64,000 bases of DNA from Paraburkholderia piptadeniae (GTDB lineage Bacteria; Pseudomonadota; Gammaproteobacteria; Burkholderiales; Burkholderiaceae). The number at the start of each line of letters is the position of its first letter. Position 1 is the stretch's first letter. Shown here piece by piece: positions 58,548-64,000 of this stretch. Location: positions 1-64,000 of the forward strand of contig NZ_CYGY02000123.1 of the NCBI RefSeq assembly GCF_900007165.1, written 5' to 3'. The notes under the pieces are model-generated. The model had not been told where the DNA came from. It searched no databases and saw only the letters and a program-made list of their open reading frames with translations. Position numbers and translations under genes: made by a program.

Positions 58548-60482
58548 TTACGGAGGCCCGGACGTCGCGATCAGGCACGCGAACGGGCGAACCTCGATGC
58601 GCTCGCCGGATGCAAGGCGCTTTTCCCGACCTTGCGGCGATACTTCGTCGATCACGACGGCATCCAGGGAACCGCGAATCATGTCGCGCAAATCCAGTCG
58701 CACCGCATGCGACGCGTCGGTCAGATTCGCGATCACCAGGTGAATGTGCCCGTACGCGTCGCGCGCCGCCACGCACGCGATCTCGCGCGGATTCACGCCC
58801 ACGCACATGAGTCGCGTCGCGCCGGCCATGCGCGCCAGCGCCTTCGCCACCTTAAACATCGGATAGCGCCGCACGCCGTCGCTCACATCGGCGAGACCGC
58901 GCGCGCCTGTGAGCGCGCCGAGCGTCAGCGTGTCGATGCGCGCGCCCGCCAGCGCCGCCGCGTAGCCCGCCAGCCACGCGCCGCCGAACAGCGCGCGCTG
59001 GCGCGGATCGCAAGCGGCCATTGCGATGCGCTCGCCATGCGGATTCGGCATCACGCGTGAGCCATATGGGTTCTGCCGCATGCCGATCGACACCGGGCCG
59101 ATCGAATACGGCTGCGCGCCGATCAGCGCGCGGCATGATCGCGTGATGTGCGCAATGGCCTCGAGCGTCTGCATCACGCTGCGATCGTCGGCGGCGTGGA
59201 CGATCGGACACGTTGCGTGCGTCGTCCAGTCGACGAGTTCGAGCGGCGGGCGCTTGCGATTGAGTTCGGTGAAGTAGCTGAGCATGCCGCCGCCGATCCG
59301 CAAGCGCGGAAACGCGCGGCGCGCTTCACGGTACACCTCGTCGAGCGCGGGACACGGCGGACTGACACTGCCTGGCGGATTCGACTGCCGATGCACAGAC
59401 GGACTGACGACAATGCCCGTCAGTGTCAGTCGCGACGCTTCGATCAGCGACGCAAGCGCATCGAATTCCGCACGCGGCACGTCGACGCCCGGCAGCGCGC
59501 ATTCGAGCACACAGGGTATGCCGCTGTGCCGCTGCAATGCGGCGAAGCGTTCGAGTTCGCGCAAGCCATCGCCCGCCGTCGGATCGAAGCTGAGCGTTAG
59601 TTGATGCGGCGCGAATTCGGCCAGCAACGGCAAGTGATCGAGCGCAATGTCGATCTCGTCTGTCGCGATGGCAATGCCGAGCGCGGGCATCGGTTCATCC
59701 GCGCTTTCGTTCGGATCGACTGTGACGACGCGGTCCTCGGATTCGTGCGAGGCAGGCGGCGCAAGCGTTGCATGTGTCGTCTCTTCGACGCCGAGCGTTA
59801 CAGTCTGTGTGAACGTCGCCCCCGCATCGAGCGTGAACGGCCACGGCAACGCCAGCGGCCGCGAATACGTCTTGAACGATGCATCTGACCAGTTGCGCTG
59901 ATCTTCCAGCTCGAACACGTCGCCGGTGAACGCGCAGCGCACGGTGAGTCCGCACGGCATGTCGTGCGCGATCGAGCGGATATTCTTGAACGGTTGCCAC
60001 GGAACGATCAGCGCGGGAAACGCCGCGCTTTCGCGCGTGCCGTCGCCGTGTTCGACGCGCGCGGGCGCGCCCGCCACGCCGTCCAGCGGATGCAGCACGC
60101 AGAAGCCGCAGCGCGCCGTCAGAAAAGCGTCGTGTGCGGTCACGGTCGCGCTGAAAGACAGCGCGCGATCCCCCGCGCAATCCATCGACAACGCGTAGCT
60201 CAACGCATGTCCATCCGGATTCGCGCAGTGCGCGCGATATGCGACGCGAAACCCGCTCTCCGTCTGATCGATCTCGACGCCGCTCAACACCGGGCGGCAC
60301 GTTCCCCAATCCTTGTCGCGCACCAGAAACGCCACCGCGCGAATCACCTCGACATCGCGATAGCGAATGTCGTGCAGCGAGCCATCGATCAGCAGCGCGG
60401 ACCACGGCCCCGCTTGCAAACGCCGCGCTTCAGCAACAGGCTGGCTCGTGCCGTAATAAAGCTTTGCGAGATCCTCATTCAT
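58548..60482 (-). CDS. apnL: D-apionate lactonase (ApnL type)
   Basis: A 644-residue cytosolic protein. The N-terminal half is beta-rich with many short strands (WSALLIDGSLHDIRYRDVEV; VRCAFTGDVFELEDQRNW). The C-terminal half resembles a TIM-barrel glycoside-hydrolase-like fold (FAPHQLTLSFDPTAGDGLRE; RIGGGMLSYFTELNRKRPP; VMPNPHGERIAM). This large single-gene type is found as the D-apionate lactonase of apiose clusters, opening D-apionolactone to D-apionate. It overlaps the end of apsD by 8 bases, so the two are coupled. The assignment rests mainly on context and remembered family features. Confidence 0.78.
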   Translation of the reverse strand: MNEDLAKLYYGTSQPVAEARRLQAGPWSALLIDGSLHDIRYRDVEVIRAVAFLVRDKDWGTCRPVLSGVEIDQTESGFRVAYRAHCANPDGHALSYALSMDCAGDRALSFSATVTAHDAFLTARCGFCVLHPLDGVAGAPARVEHGDGTRESAAFPALIVPWQPFKNIRSIAHDMPCGLTVRCAFTGDVFELEDQRNWSDASFKTYSRPLALPWPFTLDAGATFTQTVTLGVEETTHATLAPPASHESEDRVVTVDPNESADEPMPALGIAIATDEIDIALDHLPLLAEFAPHQLTLSFDPTAGDGLRELERFAALQRHSGIPCVLECALPGVDVPRAEFDALASLIEASRLTLTGIVVSPSVHRQSNPPGSVSPPCPALDEVYREARRAFPRLRIGGGMLSYFTELNRKRPPLELVDWTTHATCPIVHAADDRSVMQTLEAIAHITRSCRALIGAQPYSIGPVSIGMRQNPYGSRVMPNPHGERIAMAACDPRQRALFGGAWLAGYAAALAGARIDTLTLGALTGARGLADVSDGVRRYPMFKVAKALARMAGATRLMCVGVNPREIACVAARDAYGHIHLVIANLTDASHAVRLDLRDMIRGSLDAVVIDEVSPQGREKRLASGERIEVRPFACLIATSGPP

Positions 60483-61551
60483 CGCGCAATCTGCCGATGC
60501 TCGATGTCGCGCATTCCACGCTGCGCCCTTCGCGCGCGGAAAGATACGTCGCTTCGACGAGCGCGAGCGTGCGCAGATTGTCGCGACCGCTCGTCGCCGG
60601 TTCGCGCCCGCTGCGCAAACACTCGATCCAGTGCGACTGGATATTGAGCACACTGCCCTGAATCGCTTCCCAAGGCGCGCTCGCCCACGACAATGCAGGC
60701 GGCGTCGCATCGCGCACCTCGGTGCCCATAGTCGTGTGAATCTGCAACTGGTAATCCGCCATCAGCCGCAACGTGCCCGCCGAGCCGTCCACTTCGATGA
60801 GCGTCTGCGGAAACAGATCATGCGGCAAACGCGTCGCATAGCTGCAATCGACGATGCTGTTCACGCCGCTTTCGTGACGCAGCATGATCGTCGCGACGTC
60901 TTCGCCCTTGATCGTGGGATTCACACGCGAGGTGCTGGCCGTCACGCGCGTCGCATCGCCGAACAGAAAGCGCGCGATATCGAGAATATGAATGCCCAGG
61001 TCTTCGACGATGAACCGCTCGCCTTCGGCCAGATACGGCTGCCCGCTGAATACATCGAAGGCCGAGCGAAACGACACGCGGCCCCAGAACGGCTTGCCGA
61101 TTTCGCCCGCGCGCAGCGCAGCGCCGACGGCCTGAATCGCGCTCTGCCAGCGAAAGTTTTCGTGCACCATCAGCGGCACGTTTGCTTCGTCGCAGGCAGC
61201 GACCATCGCGTAGGCATCGTCGAGCGTGCGTGCGAACGGCTTCTGGCAAATCGTCGCGACGCCCGCTGCCGCAGCCATTTCCACCAGCGCGCGATGGCTC
61301 GCCACCGTCGTCGCGATATCGACGAAATCGAGCCGCTCTTCGCGCAGCATCGTAGCGGCATCGGTGTAAAGACGCTCGATGCCGAATTCGCGGCCCGCGG
61401 CATGCAGGCGCGACTCGTCGGCATCGCACAGCGCGACGATGTTCGCGCCATCAATGTCCCGCCACGCATGCAGATGATTGCGCGCGAAGAAGCCGCAACC
61501 GATCAGCGCGCCATTCAGTGCCCCGCGATCACGAAGCGTGGATGCGCTCAT
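60475..61551 (-). CDS. apsD: Gfo/Idh/MocA dehydrogenase, D-apiose dehydrogenase (ApsD type)
   Basis: A 358-residue NAD(P)-dependent sugar dehydrogenase. GALIGCGFFARNHLHAW (14-30) forms the Rossmann loop; ICQKPFARTL supplies the family lysine (K104; Gln replaces the common Glu of the EKP motif). MVHENFRWQSAIQAVG and EDLGIHILDIARFLFG carry the C-terminal catalytic residues. Expected reaction: D-apiose to D-apionolactone. It lies two bases after the permease stop and overlaps apnL, placing uptake, oxidation and lactone opening in one transcript. Confidence 0.83.
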   Translation of the reverse strand: MSASTLRDRGALNGALIGCGFFARNHLHAWRDIDGANIVALCDADESRLHAAGREFGIERLYTDAATMLREERLDFVDIATTVASHRALVEMAAAAGVATICQKPFARTLDDAYAMVAACDEANVPLMVHENFRWQSAIQAVGAALRAGEIGKPFWGRVSFRSAFDVFSGQPYLAEGERFIVEDLGIHILDIARFLFGDATRVTASTSRVNPTIKGEDVATIMLRHESGVNSIVDCSYATRLPHDLFPQTLIEVDGSAGTLRLMADYQLQIHTTMGTEVRDATPPALSWASAPWEAIQGSVLNIQSHWIECLRSGREPATSGRDNLRTLALVEATYLSAREGRSVECATSSIGRLRDE

Positions 61552-61553
61552 CG

Positions 61554-62621
61554 TCACGCTCCCGTCGCGGCCTGCTTCTGCAGCGCGAAGCGCTGCTGCA
61601 CGCGGCGCTGGATCTGATCGACGACCACGGCTGCAACGATTACCACGCCTTTGATGACCGTCTGCCAGAACGCGCTGACGCCCATCATCACGAGTCCATC
61701 GGAGAGAATGCCGATCACGAACGCGCCGATTATCGTGCCGCCGATCTTGCCGCGCCCGCCCGACATCGACGTGCCGCCGAGCACGGCGGCCGCAATCGCG
61801 TTGAGTTCGAAGGTTTCGCCGCTCATCGGATGCGACGCGACCAGTTCCGAAGAAATGATCAGCCCGACGATCGCCGCGCACAGCCCCGAGAACATATAGA
61901 CGAACATCTTCACGCGGTTCACGCGCACGCCGGACAGTTGCGCCGCTCGCTCGTTGCTGCCGATCGCGTAGATCTGCCGCCCGAGCGGCGTGCGTCCCGC
62001 GATATACGCGGCAATCACGCCGACCACGACAAGCAGCCAGATCGTCAACGGAATGCCGAGTATCGTCGCGCTGCCGAGAATCGGGAAACCCGTGGTGCCG
62101 TAGTCGGGGTTGCCCGTGAGGTTCGGAAACGTCTCGCCGCCCGACGACAGCAACGCCGCGCCGCGCGCGATATACAGAGTGCCAAGCGTCGCGATGAAGG
62201 GCGCGACATTCAGGCGCGTGATCAGCAGCCCGTTGATCGCGCCGACGGCCACGCCCGTCAGCAGCGCAACGACGATCGTTTCGGGCACGCTCAGATAGAG
62301 CGTGTATTCGTCGCCGAGCGGAATGCCGTGCAGGATCAGCCCGCCCGCCACCATGCCCGACAGACCGACGATCGAGCCGACGGAAAGGTCGATGCCGCCC
62401 GCGACGATCACGAACGTCATGCCGATCGCGAGAAACGCATTCAGCGCGACGTGCCGCGACATGATCAGCAGATTTTCGATGCTGAGAAAGTTGTGCGCCG
62501 CGAACGAAAAAAAGATCGCGACGGCAAACAGCGCGATGAACGTGCGCAGTTTGAGCAGCAGCAGAAGCGGTGCTTCGCCGATGCTCGCGCCCGGTGCCTC
62601 GCCCTTGATAGCCATCGTCAT
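61554..62621 (-). CDS. Sugar ABC transporter permease (RbsC/AraH-like)
   Basis: A 355-residue permease with about ten membrane helices of the BPD_transp_2 family. AIGMTFVIVAGGIDLSVGSIVGLSGM is the family signature, and AAVLGGTSMSGGRGKIGGTI is the coupling region near the C-terminus. GGAG lies seven bases before the ATG at 62621; ATG at 62615 is also possible. It forms a homodimeric channel with the ATPase encoded just upstream. The periplasmic binding protein gene is expected beyond the right edge. Likely substrate D-apiose, by context. Confidence 0.9.
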   Translation of the reverse strand: MTMAIKGEAPGASIGEAPLLLLLKLRTFIALFAVAIFFSFAAHNFLSIENLLIMSRHVALNAFLAIGMTFVIVAGGIDLSVGSIVGLSGMVAGGLILHGIPLGDEYTLYLSVPETIVVALLTGVAVGAINGLLITRLNVAPFIATLGTLYIARGAALLSSGGETFPNLTGNPDYGTTGFPILGSATILGIPLTIWLLVVVGVIAAYIAGRTPLGRQIYAIGSNERAAQLSGVRVNRVKMFVYMFSGLCAAIVGLIISSELVASHPMSGETFELNAIAAAVLGGTSMSGGRGKIGGTIIGAFVIGILSDGLVMMGVSAFWQTVIKGVVIVAAVVVDQIQRRVQQRFALQKQAATGA

Positions 62622-62667
62622 GAATAGTCTCCAGTGTGTTGCTGGATCAGCTTTGATTCGTGCCGCG

Positions 62668-64000
62668 TCAGGCCGCGGCGCGATGTTCGGGTGCAGCCGT
62701 GCGATGTCCGACGGCAGAGGCCGCGACGAGCGCATCCTGCGTCGCTTCGGAGGCGTCGAACTCGGCTGTCACGCGCCCGTTCGACATCACCAGAATGCGG
62801 TCGGACAGCGCCATCACTTCTTCGAGGTCGGACGTCACGAACAGAATGCCGAGTCCCTTCACGGCGAGATCGCGCATCACCTTGAAGATGTCGGCCTTCG
62901 CACCGACGTCGATGCCGCGGCTCGGCTCGTCCATCAACAGCACCTTCGGCGTCGTCATCAGTGCGCGCGCGATGATCACCTTCTGCTGATTGCCGCCTGA
63001 TAGCGAACTGACGGGCAGCCGCCAGTCCGCGACCTTGATCGCGAGATCGCGGATGTATTGCGTGATCGAACGTTGCTCGCGCTGCGTGCTGATATGGAAT
63101 GCGCGCGCGAAATCGGTGAGGCTCGAGATCGTCATGTTGTCGCCGATGGAAAGAATCGGCAGTAGCGCATCGGCCTTGCGGTCCTCGGGAATCAGTGCGA
63201 GACCTTGCGCGACGCGGCGCGCAATCGGCTTGCCGGCAAGCGGCTTGCCGTCGAGTTCAATATCGCCCGTCGCATGCGGATGGCAGCCGAGAATGCACTC
63301 GAACAGCTCGGAGCGCCCCGCGCCCATCAGCCCGTAGATGCCGACGATTTCGCCCGCATGCAGCGACAGCGACACGTGATCGACGAGCAGCCCGCTGCCT
63401 TTGCGCGGCAACGATACGTCGCGCACCGTCAGCACTTCTGCGCCGCGCTCGTGACCGATGGGGCGCGAGAAATCCTTCGTATCGCGGCCGACCATCTGAC
63501 GCACGATCCACGGCACGTCCACTTGCGCCATCGGCTGGTTGCCGGTGATGCGCCCGTCGCGCAGCACGGTAATGTAATCGCCGATACGGATCAGTTCTTC
63601 GAGCCGGTGCGAGATATAGACGATCGCGACGCCATGCGCCTTCAGGTCCGCGATCACCTGGAACAGCACTTCCACTTCGGCCGCGCTCAAGGCCGACGTG
63701 GGTTCGTCGAGAATCAGCACGCGCGCATCGTGAGCGAGCGCTTTCGCAATTTCGACAAGTTGCTGCTGGCCGATGCGCAGGTCTTCGACGAGCGTATCGG
63801 GGCTCACGTCCAGTTCGAGACGCTTGAGCAGTTCGCGCACCTTGCGCCGCTGCGCGTCCGCATCGATGTCGATGCCCGCGCGCGTGATCTCGTGCGCGAT
63901 GAACACGTTCTCGGCAATCGTCAGGTTGGGGAAAAGATTCAGCTCCTGAAACACGATGCCGATGCCATGCCGCAACGCCTCCGCGCTGCTCGTCAGTTGG
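62668..64000 (-). CDS. Sugar ABC transporter ATPase (RbsA/XylG-like), N-terminus outside window
   Basis: The visible 444 residues contain most of a duplicated ABC ATPase. The first cassette shows Q-loop GIVFQELNLFPNLT, a signature reduced to LRIGQQQLVEIA, Walker B VLILDEPTSALS and the switch His in ISHRLEE; its Walker A is off the edge. The second cassette has a degenerate Walker A (GLMGAGRSEL), EDRKADALL, the signature LSGGNQQKVIIARAL and Walker B VLLMDEPSRGIDVG. This asymmetric pattern is standard for RbsA-type proteins. The frame stays open through position 64000. A 46-base gap separates it from the permease. Confidence 0.92.
   Translation of the reverse strand, partial: QLTSSAEALRHGIGIVFQELNLFPNLTIAENVFIAHEITRAGIDIDADAQRRKVRELLKRLELDVSPDTLVEDLRIGQQQLVEIAKALAHDARVLILDEPTSALSAAEVEVLFQVIADLKAHGVAIVYISHRLEELIRIGDYITVLRDGRITGNQPMAQVDVPWIVRQMVGRDTKDFSRPIGHERGAEVLTVRDVSLPRKGSGLLVDHVSLSLHAGEIVGIYGLMGAGRSELFECILGCHPHATGDIELDGKPLAGKPIARRVAQGLALIPEDRKADALLPILSIGDNMTISSLTDFARAFHISTQREQRSITQYIRDLAIKVADWRLPVSSLSGGNQQKVIIARALMTTPKVLLMDEPSRGIDVGAKADIFKVMRDLAVKGLGILFVTSDLEEVMALSDRILVMSNGRVTAEFDASEATQDALVAASAVGHRTAAPEHRAAA

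Noticed and set aside
1..64000. tRNA, rRNA, integrase, phage genes, plasmid origin
   Set aside because: None was recognised by eye on either strand. Short RNA genes could be missed without a covariance-model search.

Overview
This window is a GC-rich, gene-dense accessory region with the style of a Burkholderia-type betaproteobacterium (Paraburkholderia, Caballeronia or Burkholderia, probably a secondary chromosome or megaplasmid). Reasons: strong G/C third-position bias, many LysR/GntR regulators, an OmpC-type porin, a DUF1328 membrane protein, DctB/DctD and clustered sugar-acid and aromatic catabolism. The species call is inference. No rRNA, tRNA, CRISPR array, intact insertion sequence or prophage was seen.

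Layout. (1) 0-12.5 kb: mixed single genes: an APC permease cut by the window edge, an acyltransferase-3 membrane protein, an FtsH-like AAA+ zinc protease, DUF1328, a PilZ/YcgR-type protein, a cupin, a VOC protein, two LysR regulators, a thioredoxin-like protein and a D-cysteine-desulfhydrase-family enzyme. (2) 12.6-18.6 kb: an ohr pseudogene, mmsA with a divergent LysR, and a soluble hybrid histidine kinase. (3) 18.7-22.3 kb: a hexuronate regulon (MFS transporter, LacI repressor, uronate dehydrogenase) tied together by four GGAAAACGTTTTCC-like operators. (4) 22.5-26.2 kb: small or unknown proteins and an SDR/LysR pair. (5) 26.4-31.2 kb: a 2-hydroxycarboxylate transporter followed by dctB and dctD, with a -24/-12 promoter in front.

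(6) 31.9-42.2 kb: a divergent catabolic island. The minus operon encodes GntR, a LeuC-like and a LeuD-like hydratase, an MFS transporter, an isocitrate-lyase-superfamily lyase and a second, paralogous GntR. The plus operon encodes a SsuABC-like ABC importer and a glutaredoxin-DinB fusion. A TTGTAGGACAA-like operator occurs three times. The gene content resembles the dimethylmaleate hydratase plus dimethylmalate lyase pair of anaerobic nicotinate degradation, but the substrate here is unknown; this is the best candidate for an undescribed system. (7) 42.3-43.2 kb: gene relics.

(8) 43.3-51.8 kb: a gallate-type meta-cleavage operon (LigAB-type dioxygenase, AAHS transporter, LigJ-type hydratase, RraA-type aldolase, a substrate-binding-fold protein without a signal peptide, a porin) with a divergent LysR carrying two tandem HTH domains. 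(9) 51.9-52.5 kb: IS and aldehyde dehydrogenase relics. (10) 52.6-64 kb: a D-apiose-type catabolic cluster: ABC importer, apsD, apnL, then MFS, apnO, a RuBisCO-like protein and oiaK, with a GntR regulator. A TGGT-N11-ACCA operator stands in front of both the GntR gene and the MFS-led operon.

Together the window looks like a collection of self-contained, plant-matter-oriented catabolic islands (hexuronates, C4 and hydroxy-dicarboxylates, gallate, apiose), each with its own regulator and uptake system, separated by decayed genes.
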